From: CBDBJR01 sp965206445
GTDB taxonomy: Bacteria; Pseudomonadota; Gammaproteobacteria; Arenicellales; Poriferihabitantaceae
Direction of reading: 5' to 3'
NCBI GenBank assembly: GCA_965206445.1
Contig: CBDBJR010000002.1
Location: forward strand, 1,364,001-1,428,000
DNA: 64,000 bases
Numbering within the stretch: the stretch's first letter is position 1; the number at the start of each line of letters is the position of its first letter. This document shows, piece after piece, positions 17,394-25,793 of the stretch. Under the pieces are notes generated by a model. That model did no database searches. It was not told the DNA's origin and was given only the letters and a program-made list of their open reading frames with translations. The position numbers and the translations under genes were made by a program.

Positions 17394-19135
17394 CCGGCCA
17401 CCGGGATGTGCGCCTGAATGTCATGATGGAATTGCCGTACGCCGGCTTCAATCGACGACAGCCTGGGGGTCGGCCTGGCGCTGGAGCTTAGCCCCTGCTG
17501 CAGGGCATCGACGAAACTCTGGTCTTCGACGCCGGTAATCCGGTTGATTCTGTCGGACAGGTAGCGGGCCGCCCGGGCCGCCCGGCGACTGTCTTCGAGG
17601 GCAAACGCGGCGCCCAGACAATGGGTGCGGTCAACCGATTCGGGCAGGGTCATATAGTATTCGATGCTGTCCGGGTACAAACCGAGCACCATGCTTGGGA
17701 AGATGCCGACGTACAGCCAGGCGCGCCGGTTGGCCGCCGGCAGGTGCGGATATTCCGGCAGCAGTTTCTGGTAGTGGCGGACGCTCCAGCTGGTCGCCGG
17801 ATTGGGATTGAACGGAACATACGACACCGGGATGCCGTCGATCAGGTCATCGCGCGCGTCTGTGCCGTATAGCTGCTGCAAGGTCGGGTGGCCAACCGGG
17901 ATGTGGTAGCCCTCGTTGTCCACATCGTGGAACACTTTCCAGTTGCAGTTGCGCAGCTCGCGGTAGGCGGAGTTGGCCAGCGGCTGCATCTGCTCGATGG
18001 CATACGGCTCCAGCAGGTGGTTGATCGGCTGCATCGTCGTGGACACCGGCGCGGCGTCACCGCTTAGCCGGATGAAGATCAGCCCCATCCAGATGTCCAG
18101 ATCAACCGGCACCAGCGCGTGTTGCTGCAATTGCAGCCGGTTGAACGTCGATTTGGCCGGCACGCCGACCAATTTGCCGTCGGTCTGGTAAGTCCAGCCG
18201 TGAAACGGGCAGGTCAAGCGGCGCGGACAGGCACCCCGAGGCAGGTTGAGCAGCCGGCCGCCGCGGTGACGGCAGACATTGTGAAACGCCCGGATATGGC
18301 CGTCCTCAGCGCGCAGTATAAAGACGTGTTCGCCCAGGGCGTCAAAGGTGATATAGCGCAACGGCGCGTCCAGATCGCTGACATGGCCGGCCAGCAGCCA
18401 CTGCCGCTTGAACAGCGTGTCAACTTCCAGCTCGAATAATTCGGGGTTCCGATACGTCCACGGCGCCAGCAGGTCCGAGCGCTGCAGGTTGCCGTTCAAG
18501 CGCCGCGTCGGCGGCTGCTCGGCCGGCTGCGCCGATTGCAGCGGGAACAGGGATTGCAGGTAGCGCCGGCAGATGGTCTTGGCGGCCTGGTAGTCAAACG
18601 CGTCGGTCTGATAGAGCAACTGCTCCCACAAGTGGTCAAGCAAACCGTCAAACCCCCGGGCCAGCGCATCGGCCGCGTACTGGTCGCGCCCCTCGGTCTG
18701 GCAAAGCTGCTCGAACAGTCCGGTCAGGCCCAGCTGCAAGCGCTGCTGCTGCTCGCCGCAGAGGGTGAGGTATTCCGCCCGGGCAGCCCGATTGGCGGAA
18801 AAAGCGTACCAGACGGCGATCTTGTCGGGATGGCATAGCTCGGGGTCAAAATGCAGTTCGATCAGCTGATGCAGGCAGTCGATGGCCGGCTGCGGAGCGG
18901 CAAACACCGTGTCCAGCGCAGCGCAGTATTCGCTGTGCAGATACGCCAGCGTATCCAGCAGCAATTCGGATTTGCCGCGGAAGTAAAAATTCACAATCCC
19001 GGCGGAAAGATTGGCTTGTCTGGTCACCCGTGCTACCGTAGTACCGGCCAGGCCGTATTGGCTGATACATCGAATCGTGGCTTGAATCAACTGCTGTTGG
19101 CGCCGGTCGCGCTTGCCTTCGTCTGATTGCTTCAT
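17336..19135 (-). CDS. TetR (BetI-like) regulator fused to Rieske non-haem iron oxygenase
   Basis: 599 aa from ATG 19135; the longer frame overlaps the divergent oxidase and is rejected. Residues about 12-198 are a BetI-like TetR regulator: HTH AGTTVARVTRQANLSAGIVN then FYFRGKSELLLDTL. After a short Pro/Gln/Arg linker, residues about 215-599 form a ring-hydroxylating oxygenase alpha subunit resembling glycine-betaine/carnitine monooxygenases. The [2Fe-2S] ligands are Cys288, His290, Cys309 and His312; the mononuclear iron site is DNEGYHIPVGH (His411, His416) with a late acidic ligand around residues 537-543. One continuous frame joins both parts. Such enzymes demethylate or hydroxylate quaternary amines with a separate reductase, which is not seen here. 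The regulator half may repress its own divergent promoter region. Confidence 0.85.
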   Translation of the reverse strand: MKQSDEGKRDRRQQQLIQATIRCISQYGLAGTTVARVTRQANLSAGIVNFYFRGKSELLLDTLAYLHSEYCAALDTVFAAPQPAIDCLHQLIELHFDPELCHPDKIAVWYAFSANRAARAEYLTLCGEQQQRLQLGLTGLFEQLCQTEGRDQYAADALARGFDGLLDHLWEQLLYQTDAFDYQAAKTICRRYLQSLFPLQSAQPAEQPPTRRLNGNLQRSDLLAPWTYRNPELFELEVDTLFKRQWLLAGHVSDLDAPLRYITFDALGEHVFILRAEDGHIRAFHNVCRHRGGRLLNLPRGACPRRLTCPFHGWTYQTDGKLVGVPAKSTFNRLQLQQHALVPVDLDIWMGLIFIRLSGDAAPVSTTMQPINHLLEPYAIEQMQPLANSAYRELRNCNWKVFHDVDNEGYHIPVGHPTLQQLYGTDARDDLIDGIPVSYVPFNPNPATSWSVRHYQKLLPEYPHLPAANRRAWLYVGIFPSMVLGLYPDSIEYYMTLPESVDRTHCLGAAFALEDSRRAARAARYLSDRINRITGVEDQSFVDALQQGLSSSARPTPRLSSIEAGVRQFHHDIQAHIPVAGLSEPPQPGSVAELNRMLA

Positions 19136-19215
19136 TTGAAAAATCAATTGGGTTGGAATGGAAAGTTGAATTATGATACAGGTTATTGAATCGATGTTCA
19201 AGTATGAGTTGATTG
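19136..19215. promoter_or_regulatory. Divergent control region with candidate TetR operator
   Basis: 80 bp between two divergent genes. It holds the imperfect palindrome TTGAA-N6-TTCAA (19186-19201) and another TTGAAT at 19166-19171. Inverted repeats of this size are usual TetR-type operators, so the fused regulator could bind here and control both the oxygenase and the amine oxidase. Binding is inferred, not shown. Confidence 0.45.
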
Positions 19216-20517
19216 ATGCCTGAATCGCATTACCCGTTGGTGATTGTCGGCGCCGGCGCCGCCGGCCTGGGGGCCTCGGAAGCGGCGACCGCCGCCGGGG
19301 TCGAGCATATCGTCGTCGAAGCCGCGCACCGCTGTGGCGGCCGCGGGTTGACCGAGCTGCTCGGCGACTCGGCCATTCCGGTTGATCTGGGCTGCCGCTG
19401 GATGCACTCGGCCAGCCTGAACCCGTATGTGCGCTGGGCCGACCAGCTGGGGTTTGATTACCATCAGACCGGCCGGGTCGGCGAGCAGAGCCGTTTGGTG
19501 TTTGACGGCTGCGAACTCGACGCCGCCGAACGGCAGTCACTGCAACAGGCCGAGCTCGAGGTCGAGCGGGCGATTGAGTCGAACGGCGAGCAACATATCG
19601 ACCGCGCCATCCTGGACTGCCTGCCGGCCGATTCGCGCTGGCTCGGCTGTCTCAGCTACTGGTACAGCCTGATGCACTCCAACGACCCCGACCAGGTGTC
19701 GCTGCTGGATGCGTATCACTACCGCGATACGGAGGAAAACTGGCCGCTAAAACAAGGCTACGGCGCGCTGATCTGCCGCCAGGGCAGCCGCTGTCCGGTG
19801 CGCCTGAATACCGCGGTGTCGGCCCTCGACTGGAGTGGCGGCGGCGTCAAGCTGCATACCAATCGCGGGACGATAACCGCCGACAAGGCGATTATCACGG
19901 TCTCCACCGGGGTGCTCGGCGCCGGCGATATTGCCTTTACGCCGGCGCTGCCGACCGACCGGCAGCAGGCGATTGCGGCGCTGCCGATGGGCAACTACAA
20001 CAACCTGTTTTATCAACTGCGACCGGGCACCCTCAACGGCCTCGAATCCGAGGCGCTGTGGTGTGATCAGGCGCACTGCCTTGGGGTCCATATCAACCCG
20101 TTTGGCCAGCCTTATTTGTTTGCCTGCGTTGCCGGTCGCTTCGCCTGGTGGCTGGAGCGGCAGGGCGAGCGCGCCAGCGAAGCCTGGTTCCGGGAGATAC
20201 TGATCAAGCTGTTTGGCGGCGATTTCAGCCGGCAACTGATGCACTTCAAAGCCAGCGCCTGGGGCTACGACCCGTGGATCAAAGGGGCGTATTCGTCGGC
20301 GCTGCCGGGGCAGGGGGGCAGTCGCACCGTGCTGGCGCAGCCGCTGGCGGGGCGGCTGTTTTTTGCCGGCGAAGCGACCTCGACCGAGTTTCTGAATACC
20401 GCCCACGGCGCCTACCTGTCCGGCCACCGGGCGGTCGCCGAGGCGGTGGCCGGTGTCGAGGGCGTCTGCTCCCCCGGTCCGCTTATCGCGCCGCCGCCGG
20501 GCGCGCTACAGCGTTAG
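19216..20517 (+). CDS. FAD-dependent amine oxidase
   Basis: 433 aa from ATG 19216 (TTG 19213 also in frame). FAD-binding Rossmann motif VIVGAGAAGLGASEAA at the N-terminus, the GGRG variant of the second FAD motif, and the C-terminal FAD signature GRLFFAGEATSTEFLNTAHGAYLSGHRA, as in monoamine, polyamine and histone-demethylase-type oxidases. No signal peptide, so cytoplasmic. It would oxidatively cleave an amine to an aldehyde with H2O2 release. It is divergent from the TetR-Rieske fusion; with the pot-type importer this suggests uptake and oxidation of a polyamine or methylated amine. Its 3' end overlaps the convergent metallophosphatase by 12 bp. Confidence 0.85.
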   Translation: MPESHYPLVIVGAGAAGLGASEAATAAGVEHIVVEAAHRCGGRGLTELLGDSAIPVDLGCRWMHSASLNPYVRWADQLGFDYHQTGRVGEQSRLVFDGCELDAAERQSLQQAELEVERAIESNGEQHIDRAILDCLPADSRWLGCLSYWYSLMHSNDPDQVSLLDAYHYRDTEENWPLKQGYGALICRQGSRCPVRLNTAVSALDWSGGGVKLHTNRGTITADKAIITVSTGVLGAGDIAFTPALPTDRQQAIAALPMGNYNNLFYQLRPGTLNGLESEALWCDQAHCLGVHINPFGQPYLFACVAGRFAWWLERQGERASEAWFREILIKLFGGDFSRQLMHFKASAWGYDPWIKGAYSSALPGQGGSRTVLAQPLAGRLFFAGEATSTEFLNTAHGAYLSGHRAVAEAVAGVEGVCSPGPLIAPPPGALQR

Positions 20518-21336
20518 ATCCGCCAGCACCAGCGGCTGCCCGCGTCGGCTGCGCTCATGCTCGGGGAGGATGTCGATCGACGGCCACAACCCATTCAACA
20601 GCGCATCGTGGTACTGGGGGGTCAGGGCTTGATTGTGCATGTCGCGCGCCGCGCCGCGGTGATCGTAGCTGAGCCGGTGCCAACTCGCGGTCAGGCGGTT
20701 ATCGGCGGCGCATTGCAGCAGCATAAACCAGCCGTCGGGGGTGCCGTCATTGGCCGGCAGGCCGATGACGCCGGCATTCAGCCAGCTCTGCGCGCCGAGC
20801 TTTTGCCCGAACGGGATGCCGCAGTGGCCGCCAATGATCACGTCTGCCTGCGTCTGGTCGAGCTGCGATTGCTTCTCCCCCCGGTCGCTGGAATAAAAGA
20901 TAAACTGGTTGATCTGCTCGCTGCCGCCGTGAATCACGCGCAGGTGTTGGCCGCCGAGGTTGAAATCGATGTGGCGCGGCAGGTGCTGCATCCACTGCTT
21001 GTTCTCGCGGCTCACGCGCGAGCGGGCAAACGCGTACCAATCAACCGCCAGCGTTGAGCACAGCGAATCGGCATCGAATCCGCAGCCGCAATCGTCCTGA
21101 TCGAGTGCCAATGACTGCTCACAATTGCCCATCACCACGGCGATGCCCCAGTCGCGGATCGCGTTGACGGTGGCCTCCGGTCGGCCGCAGTAGGCGACCA
21201 GATCGCCGCTGCAAATAACCTGCTGCGCACCGATTCCCAGCTCGTCCGCAGCCTGCCGCATTGCCTGCGTTGCCTGCAGGTTGCTATACGGGCCGCCGAA
21301 GATCAGGACGCGGTCTGAAAAGGATCCGATGTGCAT
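20506..21336 (-). CDS. Metallophosphoesterase family protein
   Basis: 276 aa, calcineurin-like fold. Motifs visible: ICSGDLVAYCGRPEATV, VVMGNCEQSL, RVIHGGSEQ, ADVIIGGHCGIPFG and LNAGVIGLP. The usual first metal motif D-x-H is replaced by FGGPYSNL, which I believe is typical of this subfamily rather than a lesion. Substrate unknown. Pieces of this gene recur at 53211-53267 (C-terminal region) and 58389-58620 (N-terminal third), so this is the intact member of a fragmented set. Immediately upstream lies the 3' remnant of a LysE gene, its original neighbour as seen at 58.7 kb. Confidence 0.8.
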   Translation of the reverse strand: MHIGSFSDRVLIFGGPYSNLQATQAMRQAADELGIGAQQVICSGDLVAYCGRPEATVNAIRDWGIAVVMGNCEQSLALDQDDCGCGFDADSLCSTLAVDWYAFARSRVSRENKQWMQHLPRHIDFNLGGQHLRVIHGGSEQINQFIFYSSDRGEKQSQLDQTQADVIIGGHCGIPFGQKLGAQSWLNAGVIGLPANDGTPDGWFMLLQCAADNRLTASWHRLSYDHRGAARDMHNQALTPQYHDALLNGLWPSIDILPEHERSRRGQPLVLADLTL

Positions 21337-21437
21337 CGGCTAATGGTAATGGATAAGTATGCTGGAATACGGGCGGTAGCGAGCGGGAACAATCCCGTCA
21401 GGCAATACTATGCCGCGCTCTCACCCAAAGATCAAGC
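21337..21437 (-). pseudogene. Spacer plus last codons of a LysE-type exporter
   Basis: This sequence matches 58621-58718, which forms the spacer and 3' end of the intact LysE gene there. Here homology ends one base before a transposase remnant, so only a few LysE codons survive. A third copy lies at 56340-56451. It shows that metallophosphatase and LysE were adjacent before the 21.4-58.4 kb block appeared. Confidence 0.8.
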
Positions 21438-21662
21438 CTATGTATGGGTCCAATACCTTTGGCACTGTGGCAGTTGTTGGAAGCCGAATTGTATCGGAGT
21501 TTGCAGACCGAGGCTATGGTGGGGAATGACGGTGTTATATTCGACCAGCCAGGCGGCCATTTTGCGGTTAAACCAGGCCAGGTCAGTGAACAGCAAGTCG
21601 GCGTGATAATCCACGAACTGCTCCTGTATGGTGCGGTTGAAGCGCTCACAATGGACATTCAT
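21438..21662 (-). pseudogene. IS3/IS481-type transposase, C-terminal remnant
   Basis: 74 codons on the minus strand: CERFNRTIQEQFVDYH, LLFTDLAWFNRKMAAWLVEYN and PHHSLGLQTPIQF are the end of the rve integrase core of IS3/IS481-like transposases. The N-terminal HTH and the first two catalytic acidic residues are missing; the last catalytic Glu region (ERFNRT) is present. No full IS ends recognised. Confidence 0.85.
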
Positions 21663-21949
21663 TTTGGGTGACCTGGGGTGAGTCCACCAGTGGACAATAC
21701 CGCGCTGATGCGGCAGGAACGAAAAATTTTGTCACTGCCATCAGCCCTTGAGCTGGCGCGGATTCAATCGAAAAGGTTGCCGATCTGCTGTCCGGCTGTG
21801 GGCAATCAAGTGCATTTTTTACCTGAAGTGAGCTAACTTCGACGGTTTGTGCTGCCATCAAGGTAGCAAAGACTCGAATGAACGGCCTTTGTCTGCAGAA
21901 CCTGACGTAGTATCTAGATAAAATTATTTCTTGATGTCAGGACAGGCCT
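21663..21949. other. Non-coding stretch before the HEAT/nuclease pair
   Basis: No convincing gene. It holds a short palindrome GTCCACCAGTGGAC (21682-21695), an inverted repeat around 21704-21745 (GCTGATG...ATCAGC), and the left copy of the 33-bp direct repeat. Base composition moves from GC-rich to AT-rich across it, consistent with an island boundary. Confidence 0.5.
21710..21742. repeat. 33-bp direct repeat, left copy
   Basis: Contains GCAGGAACGAAAAATTTTG and matches 25672-25704 with three mismatches in the same orientation. The two copies enclose the two-gene HEAT/nuclease module, so they may be attachment or recombination sites. Confidence 0.8.
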
Positions 21950-22018
21950 ATGCTAGTTTTTCTCCATATTTGTTCACATCAAATCCACACCCAACAACTT
22001 TGCAAGAGGAGCAGTAGT

Positions 22019-23761
22019 TTGAGTGACCGAAAGGAGGCATTGCTAGATGCTTTTAACACAGGATGCTTTCTGGAAACAGTCTGTGCCTGCTCACAGGAAG
22101 GGAAGGAGAGGCGTGATGCCTTATCTCTTGATCTCGCGACCTTGCACAACGATGGATGGATTGATGTTGTGGTAGCTTTCGAAGATTTAAAAAATGAACC
22201 TTCGACCGCGCCAGATTTTTTCTCGACGAGAATAGTTTTTGAAAAAGTGCTGCCATATTTAAATGCTCCTATTTCTGCCGTTATGCAATGTGTACTCCGG
22301 CTCTATAGAAGTGCAGGACAAGACATGGCCGCCGGAACAATTATCGCTAGCTTTGTCGATTTTTGCGCAAAAGATACATCCCGCCCAAGCGATGCGCTAA
22401 GGGAAATTGAATCTGACCCTGATACGTTTTGTGACTTGCTTATTGGGACAATTGTCGCTGGTTCCCGTATTAACAATCCTCAATATCTCGCTGAAGCTAT
22501 CCGTCTCTCTGAACATGAGAATATTGCACTCCGAAGGCAAGCAGTGTTTTCCATAGGAGAATTCAGCCGGCTGGAAGGAGTTCGCATACCTGATGATGTG
22601 TTTGTTGCTCTTACAAGATCTGCTGCAGAAGAATCAGACGGTCAGATCCTTGGAGGCTGTATTAGATCGGCCTTCACGCTTTTACAGAAAGACAGTACTC
22701 AAGAACAGCAGGTAGTTGAGATCATTACAGCTGCTTTATCAAAAGGTGATGAGTATACACTTTACATGGCATCTAAAATCTTCGGATTCGATACAAAAAA
22801 AATTCCAAACTCACTTTTAAATGTCCTACTCTCCAGATTAAAATATGCCAACCTAATTAACAGAGGAATATTAGAAAACATAGATTACGGAGTTTCATGT
22901 CTTTTAAAAAGAGATTCACCTGATCAGGGAATTTTATTTTTTGAGGATTTATTATTGAATCAACCTGATACTTTAACATTGAAAATATTTGATAGTGTAA
23001 CTGCAGAAATTTATCATAATAAAGCATTGTTTAACAAAGTGCTCACACGTTGGCTACTGCGTGGGGAGAGCGTACTGTGTGAAGTTTTAGGTGCAATTGT
23101 CAGTTCGCATCACGGCAAAAATATTCAATTAGATATTGATCCTGAAGAACTGAAATCGCCGGATATAGCGCAGATAATTTTTATTGCACGGAAAGCGATT
23201 GGTTATTTCTTCATTAATCCTATCACCGTTGCCTCTATTCTTATTTCACTTATGCGCCTCACAATGGATGAAGAAATTTTAAAAGAATTAGCTGAACTAC
23301 TTTTTAACCCAGTATTATTAAACTTCACCAGATCAGCTTGTGAGTATGTTAAAAAACAACTCGAGCAGGAATCCGAAAAGGTAAAACAAACTATAGAGAA
23401 TGCCTTGCAAAAAATCGAAGAATACTTAGAAGATATAAGGTCAGTTAGTATTCTTCCAGCACTCCACCCGAGCAATGCTCAACGTGAGGAACATCATAGA
23501 TATACTTCTCGAATGATGGTAGAATCAATGAAAGATGCTGAATCTCAGTTCGTCTTTTTGAACCTATTTCCGAAGGTTACCCTCCTTTATGGCAAGAAAG
23601 CAATTAGCTATATATATGACGGGGGAGAGCAACCTCGCCGTATGGAAACGCCCTTAAATAGCTTCAGAAGCGAAACGGAGGTTCCAAGAATGGGGAATAT
23701 TGATCCTTATGGACTGGACTACATGTTGCGAGTCTTCAAAGCAGAAAAGTTATATCAATGA
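22019..23761 (+). CDS. HEAT-repeat-like helical protein, first gene of a two-gene module
   Basis: I prefer TTG 22019 (580 aa) because AGAGGAG lies 7 bp upstream; an ATG at 21950 in the same frame has no good ribosome site. The protein is almost entirely predicted helical, with repeating pairs of helices such as HENIALRRQAVFSIGEFSRL resembling HEAT/ARM repeats, and a charged coiled-coil-like segment near residues 440-470 (QLEQESEKVKQTIENALQKI). No catalytic motif or membrane segment is seen. It is AT-rich and overlaps the next gene by ATGA, so the two are made together. I do not recognise the family. A sensor or scaffold for the nuclease-like partner is a guess. Confidence 0.7.
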   Translation: MSDRKEALLDAFNTGCFLETVCACSQEGKERRDALSLDLATLHNDGWIDVVVAFEDLKNEPSTAPDFFSTRIVFEKVLPYLNAPISAVMQCVLRLYRSAGQDMAAGTIIASFVDFCAKDTSRPSDALREIESDPDTFCDLLIGTIVAGSRINNPQYLAEAIRLSEHENIALRRQAVFSIGEFSRLEGVRIPDDVFVALTRSAAEESDGQILGGCIRSAFTLLQKDSTQEQQVVEIITAALSKGDEYTLYMASKIFGFDTKKIPNSLLNVLLSRLKYANLINRGILENIDYGVSCLLKRDSPDQGILFFEDLLLNQPDTLTLKIFDSVTAEIYHNKALFNKVLTRWLLRGESVLCEVLGAIVSSHHGKNIQLDIDPEELKSPDIAQIIFIARKAIGYFFINPITVASILISLMRLTMDEEILKELAELLFNPVLLNFTRSACEYVKKQLEQESEKVKQTIENALQKIEEYLEDIRSVSILPALHPSNAQREEHHRYTSRMMVESMKDAESQFVFLNLFPKVTLLYGKKAISYIYDGGEQPRRMETPLNSFRSETEVPRMGNIDPYGLDYMLRVFKAEKLYQ

Positions 23762-25479
23762 AGTTAATTATCCGAGAATATCTATCGTCTCTACGTGAGC
23801 GTGGCGAGCTTGATGCCATATTGCCAGACCTGCTAAGTCAGATTGGTTTAAATGTGTTTTCACGCCCGGGTATAGGCACTCGTCAAGAAGGAGTGGACGT
23901 TGCAGCCGTCGGGCGCATCGATGGTGGTGCAGAGAAAGTGTATCTGTTTTCAATAAAGTCTGGCGATTTGAGCAGGGGGGAGTGGGACACAAATTCTGTC
24001 CAATCGCTTCGCCCATCTCTTACTGAAATTATTGATTCCTATATTCCGACACGATTACCGGTAGAGCATCGAGACAAAGACATCGTGATATGTATTTGCA
24101 TAGGTGGTGATGTCAAAGAACCGGTAAGATCATCTCTTACAAACTACATTTCACGGAACACTACAGATAATATTACGTTTGAGGAATGGAATGGCGACAA
24201 ACTTGCCTCATTTATCCAGTCCAACTTTCTTAGTGAGGATTTACTTCCAGAGAGTGCTCGCTCTAACTTACGTAAATCGCTTGCCTTGCTTGATGAGCCG
24301 GAAGCATCTCATAGACATTTCGCAGAACTTGTCAGATCATTGTCAGATGTTGACAAATTAAAAGGCACAAATCGTATTACTGCTATTCGCCAGGTGAGTA
24401 TTTGCCTTTGGATATTATTTGCATGGGCCCGTGACGCAAAAAATATGGAGTCTGCCTACCTTTCTGGCGAGTTCGCATTACTCCACGCCTGGAATATTGT
24501 GAAAGATTATATGGATAGTAAGAAAAAGAATTCAAAAGCAATTCAGGAAGCATTTATTTCGATTTTCACCGCCTACCGACAGATATGTAAAGAGTATCTT
24601 TCTGAAAACGTTTTACCATACGTAAACAAGTTACATGCGTTATCATCCGCAATTTATTCTTCATGTGACCTAGATATAAATCTAAAACTATTCGATCTTG
24701 TTGGCCGACTAGGTGTGAATGGCATCTGGTCTTACTGGGATGCTCTTATATGCTCCAATGAACAATTAGAGCAACAGGAGAGTATGCTGGATGTAATGCA
24801 AACCTGCATATCTTCCATAAAGTCTCTCATTTTAAATAATCCCGCTCTCTTGTTACCTGTAAAAGATGATCAAGCTATTGATATAGCTATAGCAGTTCAC
24901 CTGCTTGCCCTTGATCCTAATAGTCGAAACGATATTGGAATCTGGCTTTATAATATAATGAATAGAGCTGGGTTTGCGTACAGAACGCATGGAAGATACC
25001 CATGCACTATAAACTCTTATAGCGAACTGCTTTCTCATCCGAAAACAGGAAATCAAGAGTATAGAAAGGACGTAACTGCCGGGAGCATTTTGTATCCAAT
25101 GATAGCTATTTGGGCTGCTCTACTCGATAATGACGAATTGTATAGTAACGTGGCATTAATGAAGCAGCAGGAATTACAGCATTGCAATTTTCAATATTGG
25201 TACCCAGATGATAATTCTGAAAAACACTTTTATATTAACGACGATCTTCACCACGGTGCTGTGTTGTCTGGCATTGCTGTTGATAGGCCAAAACAAGAAT
25301 TACTTGCACAGGTTTTCGGAGAGTGTGATCGATCCCCGCATTACAAAAAACTATCCGCAGTAAAATCAAACTGGTGGCCATTGATTATTGTTGCTTGTCG
25401 CCATTATCGATTTCCGTTGCCATTACATTTTTTGGAAGAGTTTCGGAATGAAGAACCAAGTCAAGATTCTGAGCAATAG
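23758..25479 (+). CDS. PD-(D/E)xK nuclease-like protein, second gene of the module
   Basis: 573 aa, ATG overlapping the stop of the HEAT-like gene. Residues about 20-150 resemble a restriction-endonuclease fold: helix LPDLLSQIGLNVFSRPG, then EGVDVAAVG (Asp47) and VYLFSIKSGDL (Lys67). The residue two before the lysine is Ser65 instead of the usual Glu/Gln, so activity is uncertain. The remaining 400 residues are helical with no motif I can name; several aromatic/His-rich segments occur near the C-terminus (FQYWYPDD, INDDLHHG). AT-rich like its partner. Context among a transposase remnant, a GHKL/NO VEIN giant and Fic suggests anti-phage or anti-plasmid defence, unproven. Confidence 0.68.
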   Translation: MKLIIREYLSSLRERGELDAILPDLLSQIGLNVFSRPGIGTRQEGVDVAAVGRIDGGAEKVYLFSIKSGDLSRGEWDTNSVQSLRPSLTEIIDSYIPTRLPVEHRDKDIVICICIGGDVKEPVRSSLTNYISRNTTDNITFEEWNGDKLASFIQSNFLSEDLLPESARSNLRKSLALLDEPEASHRHFAELVRSLSDVDKLKGTNRITAIRQVSICLWILFAWARDAKNMESAYLSGEFALLHAWNIVKDYMDSKKKNSKAIQEAFISIFTAYRQICKEYLSENVLPYVNKLHALSSAIYSSCDLDINLKLFDLVGRLGVNGIWSYWDALICSNEQLEQQESMLDVMQTCISSIKSLILNNPALLLPVKDDQAIDIAIAVHLLALDPNSRNDIGIWLYNIMNRAGFAYRTHGRYPCTINSYSELLSHPKTGNQEYRKDVTAGSILYPMIAIWAALLDNDELYSNVALMKQQELQHCNFQYWYPDDNSEKHFYINDDLHHGAVLSGIAVDRPKQELLAQVFGECDRSPHYKKLSAVKSNWWPLIIVACRHYRFPLPLHFLEEFRNEEPSQDSEQ

Positions 25480-25793
25480 ATCGTTTAATCATCGAATGAT
25501 TAACTGGGGATATGGTTAAATGCCCTTGCAAGACTGATGCTGTGGGTGTACCACAGCGGAAGGAGGCGGTTAGAGCTGACTGATATCCGACCTTCATCTC
25601 ACCCTCCCATTATCGATGACGTTGCACTTATAAATTAAAGTCGCAGTTGGGTTAGCATGGATTTCTTGGTTGCAGCAGGAACGAAAAATTTTGCCACTGT
25701 CATCGATGGCCACAGGTTATGTATAACTGGAGCTGCCAACACATGAAGACCTCTATTTGCGACGGAAAATCGCTGAATTGTGTCTCTGAGAAT
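25480..25793. other. Intergenic stretch between HEAT/nuclease pair and NO VEIN-like gene
   Basis: About 310 bp between converging genes. Apart from the right copy of the 33-bp repeat I see no gene and no clear terminator. Confidence 0.5.
25672..25704. repeat. 33-bp direct repeat, right copy
   Basis: Same orientation as 21710-21742 with three mismatches. It lies about 190 bp after the nuclease-like gene and closes the bracket around the two-gene module. The outer inverted-repeat arms present around the left copy are not preserved. Confidence 0.8.

Noticed and set aside
19136..19540. Longer N-terminus of the TetR-Rieske protein
   Set aside because: The extension is arginine/proline-rich, antisense to the amine oxidase, and the TetR domain begins naturally after ATG 19135.
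21438..21662. Complete insertion sequence
   Set aside because: Only the last 74 codons of the transposase remain and no matching terminal inverted repeats were found.
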